Shown here: positions 16,676 through 24,597 of the stretch, in pieces | Position numbering within the stretch: the first letter of the stretch is position 1 | Layout: every line of letters begins with the position of its first letter | Source of the DNA: JBEHWX01 sp048498995 | GTDB taxonomy: Bacteria; Bacteroidota; Ignavibacteria; OLB7 | Direction of reading: 5' to 3' | DNA length: 59,921 nucleotides | NCBI GenBank assembly: GCA_048498995.1 | Contig: JBEHWX010000027.1 | Span: 1-59,921 of the forward strand | Made by a program: the position numbers and the translations under genes | The notes under the pieces: generated by a model | Databases searched by the model: none | Told to the model about the DNA's origin: nothing | What the model saw: only the letters and a program-made list of their open reading frames with translations

Positions 16676-18445
16676 TTATCTGGCCACGACGAGCGGACGC
16701 GCGATGGCGCCATCGCCCCGCGTCACCCGCACCATGTAGCATCCGGCGGCGAGACCCTCGGTATCGAGCCGGAACTGATGCGCTCCCGCCTCGAAGCGCT
16801 CCGCGTCCACTACCTTCCGCACGCCACGCCCCATGGCATCGAAGAGCTCCACGGTCACCGCGCCGGCCGCGCTGGTCGAGAACCATATGGCCGCGCTCCC
16901 GGCGGCCGGGTTCGGCATCACCTCGAGGCCCGAGACCGCGACCGCTTCCGACGCCTCATGGACGCCGAGCGTGCTCCGGCTGGCGCGGATCCGCACGCGA
17001 TCGCTCTGCTCCGAGGTGCCGATGATCGCCAGCACCAGCTTGTCGTACGGCTCGCTCCCCGGATCGATCGTATACTCTCCCGCATCTCCCAGACGCCGCA
17101 CCTCCGGCTCCTTGCCGTCGCGTAGCTGAATGGCGAAGATCGTGAACGGCAGCTCCGGGCTCGACGTGCTCCTGGTGACGAGCCGGAGCACGTCACGACT
17201 CTTCGTGGGATTGTCGTAGGCGATGTAGAGTCCGCTCAGCCCGAGCGTGCGGTAGGAGGTGTCGGCCGGAACCGCGGAGATATCGTAGGTGCGCTGGATC
17301 CTGGCCGTGGCTCCGGTGCCGATCGGCGCGCGGTAGCCGAAGCGGGGATCGGTGCTGGTGCCGAGGAAATTGGCGACGGCGAAGTTCTCCACCAGCATCT
17401 GGGCCGTGTAGGGATTCTCGTAGAGGCCGAGCGCCGAGAGTGTCCAGGTGAGCTTGTCCATCCCGTTCTCCAGACGCCCAACCAGCTCGTACAGAAAGCG
17501 CTCACCGAACTGCTCCCGCAGGTAGTGCGCGAAGGTGAGCGCCCGCTCGTAATCCCCCTCCAGCAGAATCTCGCTCGTGCTCCAACGGAAAAGGTTCACG
17601 TTGGTGTTGTCCATGAAGATGCCGTTGTCGCGATCGAAGTAGCCGTTGAGCACGCTCGCCTCCTCGGCGCAGCCCTCGTCGAAGAAGGGCTCGGGATCGG
17701 AGTTGCGGGCGTAGTGGAGCAGATGCTGGAACTCGTGCGCCACCGTGCTCAGCAGCGTGGTCATCCCCTGCCCAAGCCCCTCCCTGGAGTCGATGTAGAG
17801 CAGGTTCATCCCGTTGGAATAGGGATTGGAGGAATCCTGATCCCACGAATCGAAGAAACCGATGGTGGAGCTGAAGCCGGCGGTCTCCTGGATGTCGGTC
17901 AGCAAAAACTCGGTCATGTGATCGCCGGTCCAGAGGTTCTCCGGAACCGGCCCGAAGACGTCCACGTCGTTCCGGATGATTCCCTGCGCCGGGTTGCGGG
18001 ACTTCGCCGGCGTGGCGCTGTCGAGCGCGCGGGCCATCTGCAGGATCACCTCGTTCGAGACGTTGGTCGACTTCACGTCGAGCCAGATCCTCGCGTACGT
18101 TCCGGCCCAGACCAGGCGCGCGGTCACTTCATCGTAGTCGTCGATCCGTCCGTTGTAGACGTTGAAGACGTGCGTGCTGTCGACGGCCGCGGCGCGCGCC
18201 AGCGTGGCGCCGGAGCTCTTCGGCTCCATCACCTTCCGGTGGAGCTCCGGATGCAGGAGCGCGGTGTTCCGGAGCGTCGCGGCCCGGTCGCGGTGGCGCA
18301 GCATCTCGGCGCCGCAGCGGAGCGGGCTCCATGAGTTTCCCGTCGAGCCCGAGGCCGCCGTGGCCGGCTCCTGCTGGGCATGGGCAACGACGGCCGTCAG
18401 CAGCAGGGCGAAGATCGGGAGCAGACGATGTAGCGATCGGATCAT
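16676..18445 (-). CDS. T9SS-secreted zinc metallopeptidase
   Basis: The 589-residue protein begins with a signal peptide ending AHAQ. It carries the zinc motif H237-E-x-x-H241 (TVAHEFQHLLHY), with an acidic FFDEGCAEEAS about 15 residues on, as in M6/M30-type gluzincin-like peptidases. The last 80 residues (GLEVMPNPAAGSAAIWF ... LAAGCYMVRVTRGDG) form a type A T9SS sorting domain. The protein should be exported by Sec and then carried to the surface by T9SS. The substrate is unknown. It is convergent with purK and divergent from the next gene. Confidence 0.82.
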   Translation of the reverse strand: MIRSLHRLLPIFALLLTAVVAHAQQEPATAASGSTGNSWSPLRCGAEMLRHRDRAATLRNTALLHPELHRKVMEPKSSGATLARAAAVDSTHVFNVYNGRIDDYDEVTARLVWAGTYARIWLDVKSTNVSNEVILQMARALDSATPAKSRNPAQGIIRNDVDVFGPVPENLWTGDHMTEFLLTDIQETAGFSSTIGFFDSWDQDSSNPYSNGMNLLYIDSREGLGQGMTTLLSTVAHEFQHLLHYARNSDPEPFFDEGCAEEASVLNGYFDRDNGIFMDNTNVNLFRWSTSEILLEGDYERALTFAHYLREQFGERFLYELVGRLENGMDKLTWTLSALGLYENPYTAQMLVENFAVANFLGTSTDPRFGYRAPIGTGATARIQRTYDISAVPADTSYRTLGLSGLYIAYDNPTKSRDVLRLVTRSTSSPELPFTIFAIQLRDGKEPEVRRLGDAGEYTIDPGSEPYDKLVLAIIGTSEQSDRVRIRASRSTLGVHEASEAVAVSGLEVMPNPAAGSAAIWFSTSAAGAVTVELFDAMGRGVRKVVDAERFEAGAHQFRLDTEGLAAGCYMVRVTRGDGAIARPLVVAR

Positions 18446-18654
18446 GATGTCGAATGTCGATGTCCCAGGGATGATGCGCGCCGAGGCGCGGCGTCGAGAT
18501 AATACGAATCGCCCCCTCTCTCCGGCAGCCCCAATTCACCGGCCCGCGGAATGGCATCGGGACTTGTCCGACACGACGGAAATCGAGTTCTTCCCGCTCT
18601 CTGCCCGCGACGCCGAGCCACCCCGTCGCCGGGTGTTGTCACGTCGTGCTCCGT

Positions 18655-20208
18655 ATGAAATCCTCCGACCAGCTCTTCCAGCTCATCCGCTCGCTCTCCC
18701 GATCGGAGAAGCGCGGCTTCCGGTTGTTCGCCACACGCTACGGCGGCCCCAAGATCTATCTCCGGCTCTTCGATGCCATCGACGCGATGGAGGAGTGGGA
18801 CGAGCCGGAGCTGCGCCGGCGACTGGCCGGCGAGCGCTGTCTTCGGCAACTGAACGTGGCGAAGCGCTACCTCTACAACCAGATACTCGCCAGCCTTCGC
18901 CTCTGCCACGCCGGGGCCACGCCACGCGCGCGTCTTCGACAGATGCTGGCCGATATCGAGATCCTCGTCGAGAAGGGGCTCGACGAACAGGCACGCCGCC
19001 TGCAGCGCGCCGCCATCGAGCTGGCCGGCAGACACGAGGAGCTTCTGGCGCTGATAGAGGCGCACGGCTGGACCGACCGGCTCGAACGGGAGCGGCTCAC
19101 CAGCCGGGAGAAGGTGGAGGCCGCCTTCGCGCCGATGCTCGACGCGTTGAGGCGACACGAGGAATATCTCGACGTCGTGGTCGCCGAACGGAAGGTGGAC
19201 CTGGCGCTGCTCGGGGACTGGCCGCGCACGGCCGATGCGGTAGCCGAGCTGGAACGCGCCGTCGCGGACCTCCCTCCGGAGGATCGTCCCCCCGGCACGC
19301 GTCGCGCCGCGATCATCGCCTGCCGGGCACGGTCCACCTATCACTTCGGTCGCCACGAATACGCCCTCGCGCTCGATCAGGTGGAGCGGCAGATCGCGCT
19401 GATGGAGGAGCAGCCGGAGATGATCGGCGTACGCCCGTATCTCTATCTCGGCGCGCTGAACAACCAGCTTATCCTGCTCAAGCGGCTCGGCCGGCTGGAG
19501 CGTTTCATGGCCGTTGCCGACAAGGTCGGGGCCATCGATCGGGAGCTTCCGGCGCTGGCCAGCATCCGCGAGCCGCGCGTGCGCGCCGAGATATTCGCCA
19601 CGCTCCATATGAATCTCCTTTCCCTCTATCTCGGGCTCCGACGGAGCGATCTGCTGGAGCAGCTGGCGCATCGGATCGAGCAGGGCCTCCGGACGCATGC
19701 ACGCCATCTCGATGGACAGGTGCTGCTGAAATTCCACCACAACCTGGCGATGCTTCACTTCGACCTCGGCGATCTGCGCCGCGCGCTCGCTTACAACCTG
19801 CTGATCGTTCAGTCGGAGCCGCCTGGCTATGCGCGGGAGACCTACTACCATGCCCGCCTGATGCACGTGGTGATCCACTATGAGCTCGGAAACTTCGATC
19901 TGCTTGAGTACCTGATCCCTTCCACCTACCGCTATTTCCGCTCGCGACGGATCATTCATCGCTTCGAGCGGGTGGTCCTCGATCTGTTCGGCCGGCTGCT
20001 GCGCACGCGAGCCGGCCGCCCCGATCTGCTCCGCCTTTTCGTCGAGACACGCGAGCGGTTCGCTTCCCTGACCTCTGACCCGCTGGAGGCCGACGCATTC
20101 CGGCGCTTCCAGTATCTGGACTGGCTGGATGAAAAGATCGCCCAGCTCCGCGCCGGCACTCCCGGCGATCAGGCTCATTCCAACGGGGGAACGGACATCA
20201 CGACGTGA
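18655..20208 (+). CDS. Bacteroidota helical-repeat protein of unknown function
   Basis: The 517-residue protein has no signal peptide. It opens with MKSSDQLFQLIRSLSRSEKR, a signature shared by long TPR-like helical proteins of Bacteroidota and relatives. The rest is leucine- and arginine-rich and predicted helical throughout, for example YLYLGALNNQLILLKRLGR and LKFHHNLAMLHFDLGD, as in TPR-type repeats. No enzymatic motif is visible. I chose ATG 18655 over the in-frame GTG nine bases earlier because the family begins with MK. Confidence 0.72.
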   Translation: MKSSDQLFQLIRSLSRSEKRGFRLFATRYGGPKIYLRLFDAIDAMEEWDEPELRRRLAGERCLRQLNVAKRYLYNQILASLRLCHAGATPRARLRQMLADIEILVEKGLDEQARRLQRAAIELAGRHEELLALIEAHGWTDRLERERLTSREKVEAAFAPMLDALRRHEEYLDVVVAERKVDLALLGDWPRTADAVAELERAVADLPPEDRPPGTRRAAIIACRARSTYHFGRHEYALALDQVERQIALMEEQPEMIGVRPYLYLGALNNQLILLKRLGRLERFMAVADKVGAIDRELPALASIREPRVRAEIFATLHMNLLSLYLGLRRSDLLEQLAHRIEQGLRTHARHLDGQVLLKFHHNLAMLHFDLGDLRRALAYNLLIVQSEPPGYARETYYHARLMHVVIHYELGNFDLLEYLIPSTYRYFRSRRIIHRFERVVLDLFGRLLRTRAGRPDLLRLFVETRERFASLTSDPLEADAFRRFQYLDWLDEKIAQLRAGTPGDQAHSNGGTDITT

Positions 20209-20532
20209 ACAGGGCGGGCATCGGGAGCCACGGCGACGGTGGTGAACTTCTATGGCTGGCCCCTCCGGCGGCAAGCCCCGCCAACGCCGTTCATCGGCCA
20301 CAGGCACGCAACCGCTTCAACCATCCGCATCGATCCGGCGCTCGACATCATTGTCCGACGGGGGTGAAGTTCTACGATTCGACGAAAGTCGATTTGAGAC
20401 CGCCGCGCCGATCGCCGAAGTTTTCCGCCCCATGCCCATCATCATTCCCCGCGACGAGAGCCCGGAGCCCACGCTGATCGCGCCACGGTCGCTCTCGATG
20501 CGGGCATCAACCTCATCACGACGGATATCACG
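20209..20532. other. Gene-free stretch of 324 bp
   Basis: I see no gene, repeat or clear terminator. It presumably holds the promoter of the YCF48-like gene. Confidence 0.4.
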
Positions 20533-21831
20533 ATGGAACGCATCCGGCGACGCCTCCTTCCCCTGCTTCTATTGCTGCTCTGCCACGCGGCCTCCATGGC
20601 TCAGGACCCCTGGGTGCGGACGGATCCGGATCCGCCCGTCGACTTCAAGGGGCTGAGCTTCACCGCTCCGACACGTGGCTATCTCTGCGGCGCCACCGGA
20701 ACGCTCCTGGCCACGACCGATGCCGGCGAGAGCTGGACATTCGTCCCGGTCCCGACCACCGTCGACCTCTGGGGCGTCCACGCCGTCGAGGGTTCGCGCG
20801 ACGTCCACGTGGCCGGCGACGACGGTGTGGTCTGCTCCTCGACCGACGACGGCGCCACTTGGACCAAGCGGCACGCCGGCTACACGCAGGGATTCACGTT
20901 CGGCATCACGGGGCACGGGGCGAGCCTTCTCCTGGTAACTGGTGGCGAAGGAGCCCCGGGGAATACCGTCGGGGTGATCTGCCGCTCCACCGATCGGGGC
21001 GTCACCTGGACCAAGGCCACCATCGCCGGCACCTACTCGTTCGACAAGGCGACGCTCGTCGACTCGCTGGTCGGGTACGCCGCGGCCAGCACGAGCCCGA
21101 GCTTCACGACCGGGGCGATCTACAAAACGACTGACGGCGGGGTGAGCTGGGGGATGGTGAAGCAGACCAGCGGCGCGGTCAACAGCATCCACTGTTTCGA
21201 CCGGGAGAACTGCGTCGCCGTCGGCTTCAACGGCGTGCTGCTCCGTACCAGCGATGGCGGCGCCACCTGGAGCGGCGGCAAGCTCCCGACCGGCGGCGGG
21301 CTTCCACCACTGACGCATGTCCTGTTCATCGATGGGAGCCTCGGCTTCGCGGCCGACGCCGGCTTCGGCGGACTTCTCCGCACCAGCGACGGAGGGAAGA
21401 ACTGGACGCGGGAGACCGGCATCGATCCCTCGGAGGCAACGATCTGGACAATGGCGGCCACGCGTGACGCGGAAACCATCTACGCGTTCGCTGCGGGGGA
21501 TGGCGGCGCGCTCTACCGGTTGATCGTGGAGCCCACGAGCGCGGTCGCCGGTGATCCGGCGCCGACGGCAAGCTCCCGTCGCATCCTGATCGCTCCGAAC
21601 CCGACGCGTGGCGAGTCGATGCTGAGGCTCGACGCGCCGGCGCCCGGGCCGGTGAGCATCACGATCGTCGACCAGCTCGGACGGGAGCTGCGTCGCGCGG
21701 TCGTCGACATCCCCGAGGCGGGGCCGGCCGGCATCGCGCTCCATCTGTCGGAGCTGCCTGCGGGACTCCACGTCTGCCGTATCGAGGGAGCCGGCTGGAC
21801 CGAAACCAGGACGGTTCTGCTGATCCCCTGA
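20533..21831 (+). CDS. T9SS-secreted YCF48/BNR-repeat beta-propeller protein
   Basis: The 432-residue protein has a leucine-rich signal peptide ending SMAQ. At least six repeats of the form TTDAGESW, STDDGATW, STDRGVTW, TTDGGVSW, TSDGGATW and TSDGGKNW mark an Asp-box propeller of the YCF48/sortilin type. The final part (ILIAPNPTRGESMLRL ... LPAGLHVCRIEG) is a type A T9SS sorting domain. It should be a secreted or surface protein; the ligand is unknown. Confidence 0.85.
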   Translation: MERIRRRLLPLLLLLLCHAASMAQDPWVRTDPDPPVDFKGLSFTAPTRGYLCGATGTLLATTDAGESWTFVPVPTTVDLWGVHAVEGSRDVHVAGDDGVVCSSTDDGATWTKRHAGYTQGFTFGITGHGASLLLVTGGEGAPGNTVGVICRSTDRGVTWTKATIAGTYSFDKATLVDSLVGYAAASTSPSFTTGAIYKTTDGGVSWGMVKQTSGAVNSIHCFDRENCVAVGFNGVLLRTSDGGATWSGGKLPTGGGLPPLTHVLFIDGSLGFAADAGFGGLLRTSDGGKNWTRETGIDPSEATIWTMAATRDAETIYAFAAGDGGALYRLIVEPTSAVAGDPAPTASSRRILIAPNPTRGESMLRLDAPAPGPVSITIVDQLGRELRRAVVDIPEAGPAGIALHLSELPAGLHVCRIEGAGWTETRTVLLIP

Positions 21832-21901
21832 GGTCGCGCGCCGGCCGGGGCACGCCGCCGCTCCGGCCGGCTCCGATCGAGCGCGCCAGACCATGGAACT
21901 C

Positions 21902-22300
21902 TTACCCGCCGGACTCCTCCACCAGCTCGTGTCCGGCCGCGGCCAGGGCTTCCAGGGCGTCGTCGAGCCGCGCGGTCTTCACCAGGAGGTAATCGGTATC
22001 GAAGGTGCTGATGGCGAAGATGCCGATGCCCGCCTCGGCCAGAGGCGCGGCGAAGGAGACGAGGATGCCGGTCAGATCGAACGGGAAGGGGCCGTGAAGC
22101 TTCATGACCGACCATCCCGCCTCCACGCGCGCTCCCTCGGGAGCCGCCTGTTCGGGACAGACGACGGAGATCTCATCGGCGGTGCGGGTGATCGAGAGGA
22201 AGAGCGACGCGGAGAGCTCGGGCGCCGGCAGCGGACGGTCCGGCTCGATGCGGGCGACGGCCCAGGCGCCGGGAAGGATCGAGAAGCGGAGTGCGTGCAT
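21902..22300 (-). CDS. ACT domain protein (COG3603-like)
   Basis: The 132-residue protein fits the tandem-ACT, amino-acid-binding family. Visible patterns are FSLxITRTADEISVVCPE in the first half and MKLHGPFPFDLTGILVSFAAPLAEAGIGIFAISTFDTDYLLVK in two-part form in the second half. It is likely a small ligand-sensing or regulatory protein of the cytoplasm. The start at 22300 is the ATG before the conserved HALRFSILPG. It is convergent with the YCF48-like gene. Confidence 0.75.
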   Translation of the reverse strand: MHALRFSILPGAWAVARIEPDRPLPAPELSASLFLSITRTADEISVVCPEQAAPEGARVEAGWSVMKLHGPFPFDLTGILVSFAAPLAEAGIGIFAISTFDTDYLLVKTARLDDALEALAAAGHELVEESGG

Positions 22301-22378
22301 GAACTGGATGATCGAGGGTTGAGAGGTAGGCAAAGAGCTGTCCCCGCCCCGACTCCGGGATGGAGGGGACGGAATCAC

Positions 22379-22441
22379 GGTCTGGCCGACCGGTGCAAGT
22401 TGCGCCACCTTGCGGACGCAGGTTCGAGTCCTGCCGAGACC
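22379..22441 (+). pseudogene. tRNA-like remnant with the 3' end of tRNA-Arg
   Basis: Bases 22417-22441 are identical over 25 nt to the T arm and acceptor end of tRNA-Arg (22863-22887). The preceding GCAAGTT and CTTG also align with that tRNA's anticodon arm. The 5' end GGTCTGG pairs with CGAGACC except for one mismatch, and there are only 10 bases where a D arm should be. U33 is missing. It cannot fold as a normal tRNA, and a terminator follows it. It may be a decayed tRNA copy or an old integration scar. Confidence 0.55.
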
Positions 22442-22468
22442 GCGCCGCGAAGATATGGTCGATTCATA

Positions 22469-22491
22469 AAGGAGTCGGGCATCGACTCCTT
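22469..22491 (+). terminator. Intrinsic terminator after the tRNA remnant
   Basis: AAGGAGTCG and CGACTCCTT form a perfect 9-bp stem with a 5-base loop, followed by TCTCTGTTCTC. Confidence 0.75.
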
Positions 22492-22587
22492 CTCTGTTCT
22501 CACCGTCTCCGACACCAGATCGCCGATTCGTGGCCCCATCTGTCACTCGCACACATACACAGCATCTCCACTTCAATGCACATGGAC

Positions 22588-22615
22588 TGTACATAAAGTG
22601 TACACAAACTGTACA
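22588..22615 (+). promoter_or_regulatory. Three TGTACA boxes at 11-bp spacing
   Basis: TGTACA starts at 22588, 22599 and 22610, exactly 11 bp apart (about one helical turn). The same arrangement recurs at 32155 and 36479, pointing to one binding protein. Confidence 0.65.
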
Positions 22616-22752
22616 CGCGGTGACGCCGTGCTCGTCAACGACCCCAGCGACCCCGTGGCTCTCAGCATCCGGCCGTAAGGCCAGCCAAGACCAGAGCCGG
22701 GGAGGCACATCCTCTGCCGCTCTGTCGGACACGCACCGATGCGACTTTGCGC

Positions 22753-22782
22753 TTTCTCCGGCGCGCGCGGCTTCCTATCTTG
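22753..22782 (+). promoter_or_regulatory. Possible promoter of tRNA-Arg
   Basis: TTTC at 22753-22756, 19 bp, then TATCTTG at 22776-22782 resembles the TTTG / TAnnTTTG consensus with small deviations, 33 bp before the tRNA. Confidence 0.4.
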
Positions 22783-22814
22783 TGCGTCCCTTCCCGCCAC
22801 GCGGGGAGGCCGAC

Positions 22815-22888
22815 GGTCTCGTAGTTCAGCTGGACAGAACGCAAGTTTCCTAAACTTGATGTCGCAGGTTCGAGTCCTGCCGAGACCA
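22815..22888 (+). tRNA. tRNA-Arg (anticodon CCT)
   Basis: The 74-nt tRNA has acceptor arms GGTCTCG and CGAGACC, anticodon stem CAAGT/ACTTG around the loop TTCCTAA (CCT, reading AGG) and T arm GCAGG-TTCGAGT-CCTGC. Its last 15 paired bases (22873-22887) recur at 38307-38321, which marks it as the target of the integrated element. CCA is not encoded. Confidence 0.93.
22873..22887 (+). other. attL core within tRNA-Arg
   Basis: These 15 bp are identical to 38307-38321 and form the 3' end of tRNA-Arg, so integration leaves the tRNA intact. Confidence 0.8.
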
Positions 22889-23014
22889 CAACCTTTCGAT
22901 TCTAGCAGATCCTCACCACGCTAGAAACCCTCAAAATTCGCAAGAATCACGCGGTTCGATCTCCGTCGAGACTCGGCAAGGATCACTAGAGCACAACTAG
23001 AACCACACTTTTAC

Positions 23015-23034
23015 TTACCCCGAACCTTACCCCG
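23015..23034 (+). promoter_or_regulatory. Left arm-type integrase sites (two TTACCCCG, 12-bp spacing)
   Basis: TTACCCCG at 23015-23022 and 23027-23034. The same pair with the same spacing lies near the other end (38243-38262), as expected for integrase or excisionase arm sites. Confidence 0.6.
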
Positions 23035-23101
23035 ATCGTATCTTCCTGTCGTTCAAGCGGAGCCGTTTCCGCTTTCGTCCCCCCTCTTTCGAAACGACAG
23101 T

Positions 23102-24310
23102 ATGAAGGCAGTTACGTACTTCCTCAGAGACACCAAGGCCGATAAAGAAACCCCAATCAACGCTTTCTTTCACTTCGACGGCCACCAAGTCAAGCTCTCC
23201 ACTGGGACGAAGATCCACCCGAAGAACTGGAACCCGACGAAGCAACGGGCGAAGCGGGGAACCATGTATGAGACGGCCATAAATGACCGGCTAGACCGCA
23301 TCGCCGTTGTTCTGGCGGACATCTATACGCGACTCCGGAACAATGGGATTGCCCCGACTCCCGAACTTGTCAAGGAACAGTTTTGGGCGATCGACCGACC
23401 GGCCCCGGCGTCTGCCCTCCGGTCTATGGACATCTTCGAAGCTTACGAACGGTTTATCACGAACGCCAACACACGGCCGGCAACGGTTGAAACCTACCGC
23501 CGGGCAAAGAACCATCTACAGAGCTTCGCGAAAGCCTACGGTCTGCAACTGACATTCGAGCGGATCGACTCCATGTTCTTCGAGAAGTTCACCCGCTACC
23601 TCATCAACGTGGCCGGACTGAACAATAACAGCACCTGGAACGTTATCAAGAATCTCAAAGTCTTCCTGAAGGGTGCCGAGAAAGAGGGACTGACAACGAA
23701 CACGGCATATCGGGAGTTCTCCGTACAGCCATATCAACCGGCTCTTATATACCTGACTCAGGACGAGCTTAGTAAGCTCCACACGCTCGATCTCGCCGAC
23801 TCTCCCCGGCTCGATCACGCCCGGAATCTGTTTCTACTCCAGTGCTATACCGGCTTGCGATACTCGGACCTTGCACAGCTTCGGCCGGAGCATATCACCC
23901 CAGAAGGTATTAGAATCTTCATGGTGAAGACCGGAGATTCCCTCACCGTTCCCCTCTCCCGCCCGGCACGAGAGATACTTGCCAAATTCCCGGACTGTCG
24001 AATCCGAGTCATTACCAACCAGAAGCTTAACAACTACGTGAAGGAGCTTGCCAAGCTCGCGGAGATTAACACCCCTTGGCAGCTAGTTGAGTTTCGGGGC
24101 ACCCAACGGGTAGAGCGGACCGCCCCAAAGTACGAGCTGATAGGAACCCACACGGGCCGACGAACTTTCGTCACTCTCTCGCTTGAGAAAGGGATACGTC
24201 CGGAAACGCTCATGAAGATCACGGGACACAAGAACTTGAAGACGCTCTATCGTTACGCAGTGGTCACCAATCGCGTTTCGGCTATGGAGCTAGAAAGGGT
24301 CTGGGGATAG
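23102..24310 (+). CDS. Tyrosine recombinase (integrase) of the element
   Basis: The 402-residue protein has the N-terminal arm-binding domain typical of Bacteroidota integrases (about residues 1-95). A SAM-like core-binding domain follows (about 105-205), then the catalytic domain. The catalytic residues are R253 (GLRYSDL), K276, H350-x-x-R353 (HTGRR), H376 (TGHKN) and the tyrosine Y385 (LYRY). It should cut and join the core sites at tRNA-Arg. It reads away from the tRNA, as usual for tRNA-targeting elements. Confidence 0.95.
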   Translation: MKAVTYFLRDTKADKETPINAFFHFDGHQVKLSTGTKIHPKNWNPTKQRAKRGTMYETAINDRLDRIAVVLADIYTRLRNNGIAPTPELVKEQFWAIDRPAPASALRSMDIFEAYERFITNANTRPATVETYRRAKNHLQSFAKAYGLQLTFERIDSMFFEKFTRYLINVAGLNNNSTWNVIKNLKVFLKGAEKEGLTTNTAYREFSVQPYQPALIYLTQDELSKLHTLDLADSPRLDHARNLFLLQCYTGLRYSDLAQLRPEHITPEGIRIFMVKTGDSLTVPLSRPAREILAKFPDCRIRVITNQKLNNYVKELAKLAEINTPWQLVEFRGTQRVERTAPKYELIGTHTGRRTFVTLSLEKGIRPETLMKITGHKNLKTLYRYAVVTNRVSAMELERVWG

Positions 24311-24323
24311 AAGAGTCGGAGAA

Positions 24324-24338
24324 CCCCGTTAACCGGGG
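24324..24338 (+). terminator. Weak hairpin after the integrase gene
   Basis: CCCCG-TTAAC-CGGGG, 14 bp after the integrase stop, without a T run. Confidence 0.35.
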
Positions 24339-24453
24339 AGGCTGCCACAAGCCGCACCCTCTCGATCACTTCTGATTGTTGGGGGCATGTCCTTCCTTGC
24401 ACTGTCGATACCTCACCACGATCAACCGGGGGAGGGTACACAAAAGGGGACTG

Positions 24454-24483
24454 TTTGGTTAGGCAATCGGCGTGCTACCTTCT
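24454..24483 (+). promoter_or_regulatory. Possible promoter of the FG-GAP cargo gene
   Basis: TTTG at 24454-24457, 18 bp, then TACCTTCT at 24476-24483 partly fits TTTG / TAnnTTTG, 115 bp before the start codon. Confidence 0.35.
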
Positions 24484-24597
24484 CTTGCTCGGCTCGAAAC
24501 AATTCCCAGGATACGCCGGGCCGCTTGGTAACTTTCGGCCGCGCCTCGTGTTGATCCAGATGCGCGGCCTACCTTCATCCTTGGCGGAGAACGGTAC

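Larger units (their letters stand above)
22442..22814. other. Gene-free stretch between the tRNA remnant and tRNA-Arg
   Basis: No gene. It holds a terminator (22469-22491), three TGTACA boxes (22588-22615) and the likely tRNA-Arg promoter. Confidence 0.5.
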
